A stretch of DNA of 64,000 bases from Pseudoflavonifractor sp. 524-17 (GCF_009935845.1 NZ_QWEK01000007.1:1-64000), one strand, 5' to 3'; positions 34,593 to 43,370 are shown, counted from the stretch's first letter. The notes: generated by a model from the sequence alone, not told the origin. Made by a program: numbers and translations.

Positions 34593-34985
34593 ATGGACGG
34601 GCGAGTACAGGAGATCCTGGGTCAGACAAAGGCGGCGGCCTCCGCCGCGGCGGAGACAGCGGGGACAGCGGTGCGCAGCGCCGGCCAGCGGGTGGGCGAG
34701 ATGGTAGAGGTAGCCGGCCTGAAGGTGCAGCGCTTTGAGCTGGAGAGCCAGATCCGCACCCTGTACCAGCAGGTGGGCCGCACGGTGTACGACGCGCTTC
34801 AGAGCGGGGAGGACCGGTCCGCCGAGCTGGAGGTGCTGATGGAGCAGCTGGACGAAAAGACAGCGGCCAGCGCCGCCCTGAGCGAGCAGCTGGACGAGAT
34901 GCGGGGCGCCAAGCTCTGCCCGGCCTGCCAGACAGTGTGCGGCTGGGAGGACCGGTATTGCAGGCAGTGCGGCGCCGCCCTGTAG
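34593..34985 (+). CDS. Coiled-coil protein with C-terminal zinc ribbon
   Basis: A 130-residue cytoplasmic protein. Residues 1-105 are alanine-rich helix/coiled coil; the last 25 residues form a zinc ribbon with CPACQTVC and CRQCG. Similar helix-plus-ribbon proteins are widespread in Clostridia and uncharacterised. GGGGGAG precedes the start. The N-terminal helix resembles that of the gene at 45154, though that one lacks the ribbon. Confidence 0.72.
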   Translation: MDGRVQEILGQTKAAASAAAETAGTAVRSAGQRVGEMVEVAGLKVQRFELESQIRTLYQQVGRTVYDALQSGEDRSAELEVLMEQLDEKTAASAALSEQLDEMRGAKLCPACQTVCGWEDRYCRQCGAAL

Positions 34986-35082
34986 ACAAAGAGGACAGAC
35001 ACAGCACAGCGGGGCGCAGGACGTGACAGCCGTCCGGCGTCCCGCGCCGCCCAAAAAAGAAATATACGAGGAGGAACGTACT

Positions 35083-35907
35083 GTGAACAATACATTCCAG
35101 GAATATCAGGCCAGCGCCGCCTATATCAAGGAGAAAATCGGGGCCTTTACCCCCAAGGTGGCCATGGTGCTGGGCTCCGGCCTGGGCTCCATGGGGGACC
35201 TGGTGGAGGACCCTGTCGTGGTACCCTATCAGGAGATCCCTCACTTCAAGGCGTCTACCGCCCCCGGGCACAAGGGCCAGCTGGTGTTCGGAAGAATGGA
35301 GGGCCGGCCGGTGGCGGTGATGCAGGGCCGGATCCACCACTACGAGGGCTACAGCTATGAGGAGGTGTCCTACGCCGTGCGGGTGCTGCGCCTGCTGGGG
35401 TGCGACACCTTGGTGGTCACAAACGCCGCCGGCTGCGTCAATATGGCGTGGAAGGCCGGGGACCTGATGCTCATCACCGACCACATCAAAATTTTTATGG
35501 AGTCCCCGCTGCGGGGGCAGAATATACCGGAGTTTGGGGTGCGCTTCCCCGACGCCTCCAAGCTGTATACCCCCGAATTGCAGGACGTGGCCCGGGAGAG
35601 CGCCAAATCTTTGGGCATTGAGCTGCGGGAGGGCGTGTATATGTACTTCCCCGGCCCCCAGTACGAGACGCCGGCAGAGGTCCGCTTTGCCCGCGTGGCC
35701 GGGGCGGACGCCTGCGGTATGTCCACCGCGCCGGAGGTTATCACCGCGGGCCACTGCGGCATGAGAGTGCTGGGCTTTACCCTGCTGTCCAATATGGCGG
35801 CGGGGATTCTGAACCAGCCCCTCAGTGAGGAAGAGGTATTGCAGGCGGGCGAGGCGTGCCGGGACAAGTTCTCACGCCTGGTGCTGGAGTGCCTGAAGAA
35901 GCTGTAA
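35083..35907 (+). CDS. punA: Purine-nucleoside phosphorylase
   Basis: A 274-residue trimeric-type PNP that splits inosine and guanosine with phosphate. GSGLGSMGDLV near residue 30 is the phosphate loop, NAAGCVNMAWKAGDLMLITDH near 115, and the C-terminal GFTLLSNMAAG carries the base-contact asparagine. The start is GTG at 35083, after GAGGAGG. It is followed 12 bases later by the amidohydrolase gene, forming a purine-salvage pair. Confidence 0.92.
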   Translation: MNNTFQEYQASAAYIKEKIGAFTPKVAMVLGSGLGSMGDLVEDPVVVPYQEIPHFKASTAPGHKGQLVFGRMEGRPVAVMQGRIHHYEGYSYEEVSYAVRVLRLLGCDTLVVTNAAGCVNMAWKAGDLMLITDHIKIFMESPLRGQNIPEFGVRFPDASKLYTPELQDVARESAKSLGIELREGVYMYFPGPQYETPAEVRFARVAGADACGMSTAPEVITAGHCGMRVLGFTLLSNMAAGILNQPLSEEEVLQAGEACRDKFSRLVLECLKKL

Positions 35908-35919
35908 AGGGGAAGCGGG

Positions 35920-37221
35920 ATGAAAACGCTGATATCCAATGTCCGTGCCGTGCTCATGGACGGAGAGGGCACAGTCCTCTCCAGCGCCTTTGTAGCGGTG
36001 CAGGGGGATAAAATCGACTATGTAGGGATCCAGCGCCCTCAGGGGAGCTTTGAGCGGGAGATCGACGGGGAGGGCAACGTGCTGCTGCCCGGCTTTGTCA
36101 ACGCCCACGCCCACACCGCCATGACCGCCATGCGGGGCTATGGGGACGGGCATAATCTCCAGGACTGGCTGAACCAGTATATCTTCCCAGTGGAGGCCCG
36201 GTGGGACGGCCGGGCCATGGCCTGCTGCGCCGATCTGGGCCTGGCGGAGATGATCGCCTCCGGGGTGACCTGCATTGCCGATATGTATATGCGCACCAAT
36301 GTGGTGGCCCAGCGGGTGGCCGTTTCGGGGCTGAACGCCAACCTGTGCTGCGGCGGCGTTCTCTTCGGGGAGGGCTTTGATCCGGACGCTAACTCCGACT
36401 GCGTGGCCCAGCGCGCCCTCACCGAGCAGTGGCACGGCCACAACGGGGGGCAGATCCTGGTGGACGCCTCCATCCACGGGGAGTACACCTCCCGGGCCCC
36501 CCTGTGGGAGTGGATGGCCGCCTACGCCAAGGAGCACGGCCTGGGAATGCACGTACACGTGTCCGAGACCCAGAGCGAGCACGAGGCGTGCAAGGCCCGC
36601 CACGGGGGGAAGACCCCCATTCAGATTTTGGACGAGTACGGGGTGTGGGACACCCGCGCCATTGCCGCCCACTGCGTGTGGACCACTCCGGAGGACTGGG
36701 CTATTATGGCGGAGAAGGGGATTTCCTGTATCCACAACCCCATCTCCAACCTGAAGCTGGGCTCCGGCGTGGCCCCTGTGGCCGCCATGGCAAAGGCGGG
36801 GGTCAATGTGGCCCTGGGCACTGACGGGGTGTCCTCCAACAACTGCACCGACTTTTTCGGCGACCTGAAGCTGGCCGCCATGCTCCAGAACGGGGTGAAC
36901 CACGATCCCCTGGCCACCCTCCCCGCCGCCGCCCTGGCCATGGCCACCGTCAACGGCGGAAAGGCCCTGGGCCGGAAGACTGGGCGCATCGCCCCGGGGT
37001 GGGACGCGGATCTGATCCTGGTGGACTTCAACGCCCTGAACCTGACCCCCTGCCACGATGTGATCTCCAATCTGGTCTATGCCGCCCACGGCTGCAACGT
37101 GGCCATGAATATGGCCCGGGGCCAGGTCATATACCAGAATGGTGAGTTCTTCACCATCGACATCGAGCGGGTCAAACAGGAGGTGTACCGCTACGCCCTT
37201 CCCCTCCTGTTTCCAAAGTAA
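35920..37221 (+). CDS. Amidohydrolase, SAH/MTA deaminase-like
   Basis: A 433-residue metal-dependent amidohydrolase of the TrzA/AtzA group that includes S-adenosylhomocysteine and 5'-methylthioadenosine deaminases. Metal ligands: HAHT at about residue 66, HVHVSETQSEHE near 211, H in AAHCVW near 250, and D in ALGTDGVSSNN near 305. Deamination of an adenosine derivative to an inosine derivative fits the PNP partner directly upstream. Guanine or cytosine deaminase-like activity is less likely from the motifs. Confidence 0.86.
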   Translation: MKTLISNVRAVLMDGEGTVLSSAFVAVQGDKIDYVGIQRPQGSFEREIDGEGNVLLPGFVNAHAHTAMTAMRGYGDGHNLQDWLNQYIFPVEARWDGRAMACCADLGLAEMIASGVTCIADMYMRTNVVAQRVAVSGLNANLCCGGVLFGEGFDPDANSDCVAQRALTEQWHGHNGGQILVDASIHGEYTSRAPLWEWMAAYAKEHGLGMHVHVSETQSEHEACKARHGGKTPIQILDEYGVWDTRAIAAHCVWTTPEDWAIMAEKGISCIHNPISNLKLGSGVAPVAAMAKAGVNVALGTDGVSSNNCTDFFGDLKLAAMLQNGVNHDPLATLPAAALAMATVNGGKALGRKTGRIAPGWDADLILVDFNALNLTPCHDVISNLVYAAHGCNVAMNMARGQVIYQNGEFFTIDIERVKQEVYRYALPLLFPK

Positions 37222-37233
37222 GGGGGAGAAGCC

Positions 37234-38928
37234 TTGTCCAGTCAGCAGAAAAAAAACACCTTTTTCGGCGGCGCCGCCATTCTGGCGGTGGGTGCGATTC
37301 TGGTAAAGCTCATCGGCGCGCCCTACAAAATCCTCTTGGGGAATATTCTGAGCAATGAGGCGTTTACTGACTTCAACACGGCGTACAACGTCTACAACCT
37401 GTTTCTGACCGTGTCCACCGCAGGCCTGCCGGTGGCCCTGTCCAAGACGGTGTCCGAGGCCAACGCCCTGGGCCGGCGCAACCAGGTCCACAAGGTCTTC
37501 CGGGTGGCCCTGTCCACCTTCTTTGTGCTGGGACTGGTCAGCTTTTTGTGTATGTCCGTTTTCGGCGGCCCCCTGGCCGCCGCTATGGGGGATCCGGCGG
37601 CTATCTACTGCGTCCGGGCCCTGTCTGTGTCGGTGCTGTGTGTGTGCTGTTGCTCCGCCTTTCGGGGCTACGCCCAGGGGCACTCCTATATGCTGCCCAG
37701 CAGCATCTCCCAGATCATTGAGGCCAGCTGCAAGCTGGTGTTCGGCCTGGCCCTGGCTTTCGCGGTGATCCGCTTCCTCCCCGGGGAGCCGGCCTACCGC
37801 CAGCAGATGGCGGCGGCGGGGGCGATTTTCGGCGTGTCCATCGGCAGCGTGTTCTCGGTGTTCTACCTGGCGGGGAACTTTCGAAAGACCCGCCAGATGG
37901 AGCGCCGCGCCGCCAAGGACCGGGCGGATCCCTCCGGGGTCATCCTGTCCCGGCTGCTCAAGCTGGCCATTCCCATCACCCTGGGCTCGGCGGCGGTGTC
38001 AATTGTCACCCTGATCGACACCCGGGTGGTGCTCACGTTGCTCAAGCAGATGTACACCGACCTGCCGGAGCTCATCCCTGAGGCCGCCTATGAGCAGACC
38101 AGCTTCGAAGTGGTGGAGTTCGCCGCCCGGGGACTGAAGGGCATCTATGACAAGTGTATGGCGGTGTACAATCTGCCCTCCGCCCTGATGGTGCCCCTGA
38201 CGGCCAGCATTATCCCCGCGGTGTCCGCCTGCCGGGCGCGGCGGGATTTCCGGGGGGCCAGCCGCATCTCGGAGTCCGCCATGCGGGTGGGCGCGCTGCT
38301 CTGCCTGCCCATGGGGGTGGGCCTGTTCGCCCTGGGCGGCCCCATTGTGCAGCTGCTCTACCCCAACAAGCTGGATCTGGCGGTGGCGGGCCCGCTGATG
38401 TCTACCCTGGGCCTGGCGGCCATTTTTGTGTGCATTATGCTCATCTGCAACGCCATTCTTCAGGCAAACGGCATGGTCAACCTACCGGTGCTCAACGTGA
38501 TCATAGGAGGCATCATCAAGGTGGTGGTGAACTACCTGCTGGTGGGCAACTATGACATCAACATCAAGGGGGCCCCGGTTGGCACCCTGTGCTGCTTCGC
38601 CTTCGTGTCCGCGATGGACCTGTTTATCATCCACCGGGTCATCCCCGCGCCTCCCCGGTTCATCAAGGTGTTCGCCAAGCCCGTTTTGGCCTCCATGCTC
38701 ATGGGGGGCAGCGCCTGGGCCTGCTATGGCCTGCTGGCCCGGGTCCTGGGGGGCACCGGCCCTGCCGATCTCACCACCCTGGGCAATGCTATTGCCACCG
38801 CCTGCGCCATCGGCGCCGGTGTGGTGGTGTATCTGGTGCTGGTGCTGGCCCTGCGGGTGATCTCCAAGGAGGATCTGGACCTGATGCCCAAGGGGGACAA
38901 AATCGCCCGGATACTGCACATTCAATAA
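37234..38928 (+). CDS. spoVB: SpoVB/MurJ-like flippase
   Basis: A 564-residue MATE/MVF-type membrane protein with about 14 transmembrane helices. KNTFFGGAAILAVGAILVKLIGAPYKI at the N-terminus is typical of SpoVB, which moves lipid-linked cell-wall precursors during spore cortex synthesis. The following mazG, rqcP and the yabPQ genes reproduce the Bacillus spoVB neighbourhood, supporting the name. The start is TTG at 37234, five bases after GGGGGAG. Confidence 0.87.
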   Translation: MSSQQKKNTFFGGAAILAVGAILVKLIGAPYKILLGNILSNEAFTDFNTAYNVYNLFLTVSTAGLPVALSKTVSEANALGRRNQVHKVFRVALSTFFVLGLVSFLCMSVFGGPLAAAMGDPAAIYCVRALSVSVLCVCCCSAFRGYAQGHSYMLPSSISQIIEASCKLVFGLALAFAVIRFLPGEPAYRQQMAAAGAIFGVSIGSVFSVFYLAGNFRKTRQMERRAAKDRADPSGVILSRLLKLAIPITLGSAAVSIVTLIDTRVVLTLLKQMYTDLPELIPEAAYEQTSFEVVEFAARGLKGIYDKCMAVYNLPSALMVPLTASIIPAVSACRARRDFRGASRISESAMRVGALLCLPMGVGLFALGGPIVQLLYPNKLDLAVAGPLMSTLGLAAIFVCIMLICNAILQANGMVNLPVLNVIIGGIIKVVVNYLLVGNYDINIKGAPVGTLCCFAFVSAMDLFIIHRVIPAPPRFIKVFAKPVLASMLMGGSAWACYGLLARVLGGTGPADLTTLGNAIATACAIGAGVVVYLVLVLALRVISKEDLDLMPKGDKIARILHIQ

Positions 38929-38962
38929 AAATTCGGAAAATGGTTGAAGTGAGAGAGAAAAT

Positions 38963-39751
38963 ATGATAGATTTTGTATATAAGCCGAATTATGGGGTAAA
39001 AGATCTGGAGGAGATTGTCCGTCTCCTCCGATCCCCCGGCGGCTGTCCCTGGGACGCGGAGCAGACCCACGAGAGCATCCGCCGCAACTTTTTAGAAGAA
39101 GCCTACGAGGCGGTGGAGGCCATTGACGAGGGCAGCCCGGACCACCTGCGGGAGGAGCTGGGGGACGTATTGCTCCAGATCGTCCTCCACGCCAGGATGG
39201 AGGAGGAGGCGGGCCGTTTCGATTTGGACGGCGTGGCGGACGGCATCTGCAAAAAGCTGATCTACCGCCACCCCCATGTCTTTGGGGATGTGAATGTCTC
39301 CGATACCGGAGAGGTGCTGTCCAACTGGGAGGCGCTCAAGCGCAGGGAGAAGGGGCAGGCCACCCATACCGACGCCCTGTCCGCCGTGGCCCGCAGCCTG
39401 CCCGCTCTGTGGCGGGCGGAGAAGGTGCAGAAGAAGGCAAGGAAGGCGGGCTTCGACTGGGACGGCGTGTCCGGCGCCCTTGACAAGCTGTCCGAGGAGC
39501 TTCAGGAGCTGCGCCAGGCGGTGGATCAGGACACCAATGTGGAGGAGGAGCTGGGCGACCTGCTCTTCTGCGCGGTAAATGTCTCCCGGTTCGTCAAGGC
39601 GGACCCGGAGGAGGTTCTTACCCAGGCGACGGACAAGTTTATCCGCCGCTTCCGGGAGGTAGAGCGTCTGGCGGCGGAGACGGGGACGCCCATGGAGGAG
39701 ATGTCCCTGGCCCAGCTGGACGAGCTGTGGGAGAGGGCAAAAAAAACGTAA
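38963..39751 (+). CDS. mazG: Nucleoside triphosphate pyrophosphohydrolase MazG
   Basis: A 262-residue protein with two MazG domains: residues about 20-130 ([24 protein letters not shown] with the EExxE-type metal site, then [13 protein letters not shown]) and about 150-245 ([27 protein letters not shown]). Hydrolyses NTPs, possibly non-canonical ones, to NMP. Ribosome site is weak (GAGAGAG). Second gene of the spoVB run; the tandem-domain form matches Bacillus YabN minus its methylase part. Confidence 0.92.
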   Translation: MIDFVYKPNYGVKDLEEIVRLLRSPGGCPWDAEQTHESIRRNFLEEAYEAVEAIDEGSPDHLREELGDVLLQIVLHARMEEEAGRFDLDGVADGICKKLIYRHPHVFGDVNVSDTGEVLSNWEALKRREKGQATHTDALSAVARSLPALWRAEKVQKKARKAGFDWDGVSGALDKLSEELQELRQAVDQDTNVEEELGDLLFCAVNVSRFVKADPEEVLTQATDKFIRRFREVERLAAETGTPMEEMSLAQLDELWERAKKT

Positions 39752-39845
39752 AGGCGATTCCCCGGCTGGGGCGGGCGCCGGCGCCGTGCCGGCGCTGCCG
39801 CTTTTTAGATTAGGCCAAGAAGAATCATTTACAGGAGGAAAAAAC

Positions 39846-40124
39846 ATGAACAAGACCGAACTGATCGCTGCCGCATCGGAAAAATCAGGCCTGTCCAAAA
39901 AGGACACCGAGACCGCCCTCACCGCGATTGTTGACGCAATCACCGCCGCTCTGGCAGAGGGGGATAAGGTGCAGCTGGTGGGCTTTGGCGGGTTTGAGGT
40001 AAAGAACCGTGCCGCGCGCATGGGCCGCAACCCCAGAACCAAAGAGGCGGTAGAGATTCCCGCGTCCAAGCTGCCGGTCTTTAAGCCTGGCAAGGCGCTG
40101 AAGGACGCGGTGGACCCCAAGTAA
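39846..40124 (+). CDS. hup: HU-family DNA-binding protein
   Basis: A 92-residue HU protein. [22 protein letters not shown] begins the helical half; [11 protein letters not shown] and the arm [13 protein letters not shown] with proline at its tip bind DNA. CAGGAGG precedes the start at 39846. It lies between mazG and rqcP, as in several Clostridia; its placement suggests strong constitutive expression from the upstream run or its own leader. Confidence 0.95.
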   Translation: MNKTELIAAASEKSGLSKKDTETALTAIVDAITAALAEGDKVQLVGFGGFEVKNRAARMGRNPRTKEAVEIPASKLPVFKPGKALKDAVDPK

Positions 40125-40267
40125 GAAGGTTTTACGCGGCCCTGGCGCGTAGGTTCGGGGCCGTGTTTTTTTCCCAGCGTCTGTTTGTAAGCCTGTGGAA
40201 CGGCCAGGGGAAAACTTTGGGTGTCAGGTTTTCAAACAGGCGCTGAAGGAAGGAAGGAGCGCACAGA

Positions 40268-40507
40268 ATGCGTCTGGATAAATGGCTGAAGGTGTCACGG
40301 TTGATCAAGCGGCGGACAGTGGCCAACGAGGCCTGTGACAATCAGCGGGTTTCCGCCAACGGCCGGCCGGTGAAGGCCTCCTATGACGTGAAGGAGGGGG
40401 ACGTGCTGGAGCTGCGCTTTGGCGAGCGCCTGACCCGGGTGCAGGTCCTCGCCGTGGCGGAGCATGTGGGCAAGGCGGACGCCGCGGCCATGTATAAGGA
40501 GCTGTAA
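40268..40507 (+). CDS. rqcP: S4-domain RNA-binding protein RqcP
   Basis: A 79-residue S4-domain protein (MRLDKWLKVSRLIKRRTVANEACD, VSANGRPVKASYDVKEGDVLEL). RqcP, formerly YabO, helps RqcH add alanine tails to stalled nascent chains on the 50S subunit; Hsp15-like proteins are close relatives. Position in the spoVB-mazG run supports RqcP. AAGGAAGGAG precedes the start. A bidirectional terminator follows. Confidence 0.88.
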   Translation: MRLDKWLKVSRLIKRRTVANEACDNQRVSANGRPVKASYDVKEGDVLELRFGERLTRVQVLAVAEHVGKADAAAMYKEL

Positions 40508-40509
40508 AA

Positions 40510-40553
40510 CACAAACGGGCCGGTACGGATTTTTCCGTACCGGCCCGTTTGTG
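40510..40553. terminator. Strong bidirectional terminator
   Basis: A 20-bp perfect stem (40510-40529 with 40534-40553) with a TTTT loop, separating convergent rqcP and yabR. Confidence 0.85.
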
Positions 40554-40559
40554 ATGGGG

Positions 40560-41000
40560 CTATTTCCGACCGCCCCGGCGGGAGCCGCTGCGTTTTTCGG
40601 CGTAGCGCAGCTCACTGAGCTTGCTGTCGGAGGCCTGCATAAACTGCTTGAGGCGGTCCTCGAAGGTGGCGGGCTCCGGCGGAGACTGCCGGCGGGCGCC
40701 CATGCCGCCCCGTCCGCCGCCCTGGCGCTGGCCGCCCATGGGCCGTCCCGCAGGGCGGGGGGGAGGATCCATGGCCTTCTTAATGGAGAGATTGATCCGG
40801 CCGTTTTCGTCGATCCCGATGACCTTTACCTTGACCTCTTGTCCCTCTTTGAGGTGGTCCTTTACGTCGTTGACGTAGGAGTACGCAATCTCAGAGATGT
40901 GGACCAAGCCGGACTTATTCTCCGGCAGAGACACAAATGCGCCAAATTTTGTAATACCCGTGACTTTCCCTTCCAGGATCGAACCAACACCAAACTCCAT
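40560..41000 (-). CDS. yabR: S1-domain RNA-binding protein (YabR-like)
   Basis: A 146-residue protein. An S1 domain fills residues 1-75 (GSILEGKVTGITKFGAFVSL, GLVHISEIA, VKVKVIGIDENGRINLSIK). A low-complexity Gly/Arg/Pro tract (about 80-105) follows, then a short helical tail. YabR/general stress protein 13 homologues follow divIC in Bacillus, as here. AAGGAGG lies 14 bases before the ATG, a long spacing. Confidence 0.87.
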   Translation of the reverse strand: MEFGVGSILEGKVTGITKFGAFVSLPENKSGLVHISEIAYSYVNDVKDHLKEGQEVKVKVIGIDENGRINLSIKKAMDPPPRPAGRPMGGQRQGGGRGGMGARRQSPPEPATFEDRLKQFMQASDSKLSELRYAEKRSGSRRGGRK

Positions 41001-41047
41001 ACTGACTGCAATATCCTCCTTACAGAATTAACGGGACACACGGCCCG

Positions 41048-41338
41048 TCACTCGGTGAAATAGATGACCTGGTCTCCCGGGGCCACAAGTCCCAACTTGG
41101 AGCGGGCCAGATCAGCCTGGCGGTCGGGATCGCCGCTGTTTTCCACGGCGTCCTTCAGATCGGCGTTGATCTGGCGCTGCATGTCCCGCTCCGCCTCCAG
41201 CGCGGCCTTGTCGTCTCTTGCGGCGAGAATCTGGCTTTGGAGGTTGAGCAGGGCGGTGGCCGTCGCCACCAGCAGCACCAGTACCACCAGCTTGGTCAGA
41301 ATCCCCGCCGGCTTGGTTTTCACATTTTTCGCGCTCAT
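41048..41338 (-). CDS. divIC: Septum formation initiator (DivIC/FtsL-like)
   Basis: A 96-residue bitopic membrane protein: short cytoplasmic N-terminus, transmembrane helix at about 14-34 (LTKLVVLVLLVATATALLNL), then a leucine-zipper-like coiled coil (about 35-75) and the ARSKLGLVAPGDQVIYF tail typical of the family. It works in the divisome. The start at 41338 is preceded by GAGGGG. Most of the gene is overlapped in another frame by the yabQ ORF. Confidence 0.88.
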   Translation of the reverse strand: MSAKNVKTKPAGILTKLVVLVLLVATATALLNLQSQILAARDDKAALEAERDMQRQINADLKDAVENSGDPDRQADLARSKLGLVAPGDQVIYFTE

Positions 41339-41831
41339 CTGTGCCGTCCCCTCTTGATCCCGCAGCCCTGGCAGACGCGGTGTCATCCATAGTTCCGGTA
41401 AGTGATCTTATTCTATACCACTTCCGGCGATAATGGAAGTTTTTTTTTGCCTGTTTCTCTATTTTTTTTGCCAGAGCCAGGGCCGCCGTCACCGGCAGCA
41501 GCGCCAGCCGGAGGAGGAGACCGGCCAGATCTGCCAGAAAATACCCCAGCTTCAGCGCCAGGGGGCTGAGGAGTAGGAAGTAGACCACCGCCCCGCCCAG
41601 CACGGCGGCCACCATATAGAACCGCAGCACGCCGCTGCCGGTTTTCAGGGCATGGAGGAAGAGGGAGAGCGTGACGGCCAGCCAGAACAGGCCGTCCAGA
41701 ATGCCGCCCAGGGGTTTGAGGCGGATGCGGCAGCGCAGGACGCGGAAAACGTCGTACAGCAGCCCCACACCGGCCCCCAGGAGGAGGGCGGAGGCCAGCG
41801 CCGCCGCCTGTCCGGCGATGGACACACCCAT
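41112..41831 (-). CDS. yabQ: Spore cortex protein YabQ with an extended C-terminus
   Basis: The first 150 residues are a normal YabQ: three or four transmembrane helices (AALASALLLGAGVGLLYDVFRVLRC, ILDGLFWLAVTLSLFLHAL, then two more) and the juxtamembrane KNFHYRRKWYRIRS. YabQ is required for spore cortex formation. The frame continues for about 85 codons, 76 of them inside divIC in a different frame, with low-complexity composition; a natural stop seems to be missing. Start ATG 41831 overlaps the yabP stop region (TGACATG). Confidence 0.75.
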   Translation of the reverse strand: MGVSIAGQAAALASALLLGAGVGLLYDVFRVLRCRIRLKPLGGILDGLFWLAVTLSLFLHALKTGSGVLRFYMVAAVLGGAVVYFLLLSPLALKLGYFLADLAGLLLRLALLPVTAALALAKKIEKQAKKNFHYRRKWYRIRSLTGTMDDTASARAAGSRGDGTDEREKCENQAGGDSDQAGGTGAAGGDGHRPAQPPKPDSRRKRRQGRAGGGAGHAAPDQRRSEGRRGKQRRSRPPG

Positions 41832-41832
41832 G

Positions 41833-42120
41833 TCAGCGGAAGAGCCGGGCCAGGAAGCTGCCCTGGTTCTGGCGGCGCTCCTCATAGGTGAGGGAGTCGA
41901 TGGTGCCGTCCACCTTCAGGTCGCCGCCGTCCAGACTGAGCTTTTCAATGTGCAGATTTTCCCCCCGGACGATGAGACAGCCCTGGGCGGTGTCCATCAC
42001 AATGGTATTCTCGTCAAAGCTCTCCACCTCCTCCACGCCGGAGACTGTGAGCTGCTCCCGCTCCTCCAGAATGATGTGATGGGCCGCCTCCGGCCCGGAG
42101 CGTGTTTCGTCATAGGCCAT
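41833..42120 (-). CDS. yabP: Sporulation protein YabP
   Basis: A 95-residue YabP protein: HHIILEEREQLTVSGVEEVESFDENTIVMDTAQGCLIVRGENLHIEKLSLDGGDLKVDGTIDSLTYE covers nearly the whole length of the family. It is needed for spore cortex synthesis in Bacillus and precedes yabQ there too. The start at 42120 is preceded by GGCGGGAAGG; a longer ORF to 42156 is less likely. Confidence 0.88.
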   Translation of the reverse strand: MAYDETRSGPEAAHHIILEEREQLTVSGVEEVESFDENTIVMDTAQGCLIVRGENLHIEKLSLDGGDLKVDGTIDSLTYEERRQNQGSFLARLFR

Positions 42121-42149
42121 AACCTTCCCGCCTTTCTTGCCCGTTTGTG

Positions 42150-42290
42150 ATACCAATTCCTGACAAAACTGTTCTATTTTGCGCCGAAGCGGCGCAAAAT
42201 ACGTCCCATAAGAACCTGACGCGCCTTCGGCGCTATAAAAAGGGCTTCAGCCTTTTTAACAAGTTCTGGTATAAACTATATGGGACAAAG
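42150..42290. repeat. Multi-hairpin palindromic element
   Basis: Between yabP and birA lie nested inverted repeats: ATACCA/TGGTAT (about 42150 and 42268), TTTTGCGCC/GGCGCAAAA (42177-42185/42191-42199), GTCCCATA (42203-42210) with TATGGGAC (42279-42286), AGAAC/GTTCT (42211/42263), GCGCC/GGCGC (42221-42233) and a bulged AAAAAG...CTTTTT hairpin (42237-42257). The cruciform-like layout suggests a REP/MITE element, not a single terminator. AAGAACCTG also starts the repeats at 31563 and 34412. Confidence 0.6.
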
Positions 42291-42313
42291 GGGGCGGGTA
42301 TGCCTGGCAGTGA

Positions 42314-42342
42314 TTGACGGCCCCGGGGATATCAGATAAAAT
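42314..42342 (+). promoter_or_regulatory. Promoter of birA
   Basis: TTGACG (42314-42319), 17-base spacer, TAAAAT (42337-42342), about 20 bases before the start codon. Confidence 0.78.
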
Positions 42343-42362
42343 AGAGGGACAGAGGAAAGGGG

Positions 42363-43361
42363 ATGGGAGCGGTGCTTCGGGATCAGGTGCTGACCTATTT
42401 GAAAGAGAGGCAGGATGTTTGCTCCGGCGAGGCGATGAGCCGGGATCTGGGGGTGAGCCGGGCGGCGGTGTGGAAAGCGATTGGCGCGCTGCGGGCGGCG
42501 GGGTACGTAATCTCCTCTGCCCCCAACCGGGGGTACCGGCTGGAGCGCGCCCCTGATCTGCTGTCCGCCGGGGAGCTGGCGGGAGCCCTGTCCGACCGGC
42601 GGGTGGGGGGGACGCTGGTCTGCCTGGACAGCGTGGACTCCACAAACAGCGAGCTCAAGCGCCGGGCCATGGCGGGGGCGGAGGAGGGTCTGGTCCTTCT
42701 GGCGGACCAGCAGACCGGCGGGAGAGGCCGGAGGGGCCGGTCCTTCGTGTCGCCGCCGGGGAAGGGGCTGTACTGCTCCGCCCTGCTGCGGCCCCAGGTG
42801 GCGCTGCGGCCGCTGATGTGGCTGACCGCCTGGACGGGGGTGGCGGTGTGCGACGCGGTGGAGCGGGCCTGCGGCCTGCGGCCGGGAATCAAGTGGACCA
42901 ACGACATTGTATGGAACGGGCGGAAGCTGTGCGGCATCCTCACCGAGCTGGGCATGGAAGGGGAGAGCGCCCAGCCGGAATACGTGGTGGTGGGGGCAGG
43001 TATCAACATCAGCCAGACGGAGGCGGACTTCGGGCCGGAGGTGGCCCAGGTGGCCTGCTCCTTGGGCCAGATAGTGCCCCATCCCCCCCGTCGGGCGGCG
43101 CTGGCTGAAGCGCTCATTACCGCCCTGGACGACATGTACGCCGCGTTCCCCGGGGAGAGTGAGCGGTACCTGAACCAGTACCGCCGGGACTGCGTCACTC
43201 TGGGCCGGGAGGTGTGCATCCTCCAGGGGGACCAGCAGTGGACGGGAACGGCGGAGGAGATCGACGATGACTTTCAGCTCGTGGTCCGCCGGCCCGACGG
43301 CAAAAGGGAGACCGTCAACGCCGGAGAGGTCTCCGTGCGGGGAATGCTGGGCTATATTTGA
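42363..43361 (+). CDS. birA: Biotin-protein ligase / biotin operon repressor
   Basis: A 332-residue bifunctional BirA. The N-terminal winged helix (about 5-60, SRDLGVSRAAVWKAIGALRAAGY) binds DNA. The ligase domain (about 80-270) has GGRGRRGRSF for biotinyl-AMP, KWTNDIVWNGRKLCGILTE, and a C-terminal SH3-like domain (about 285-330). It attaches biotin to carboxylases. No bio operon or BirA operator is visible in this window. Confidence 0.93.
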   Translation: MGAVLRDQVLTYLKERQDVCSGEAMSRDLGVSRAAVWKAIGALRAAGYVISSAPNRGYRLERAPDLLSAGELAGALSDRRVGGTLVCLDSVDSTNSELKRRAMAGAEEGLVLLADQQTGGRGRRGRSFVSPPGKGLYCSALLRPQVALRPLMWLTAWTGVAVCDAVERACGLRPGIKWTNDIVWNGRKLCGILTELGMEGESAQPEYVVVGAGINISQTEADFGPEVAQVACSLGQIVPHPPRRAALAEALITALDDMYAAFPGESERYLNQYRRDCVTLGREVCILQGDQQWTGTAEEIDDDFQLVVRRPDGKRETVNAGEVSVRGMLGYI

Positions 43362-43370
43362 TATCCAACA

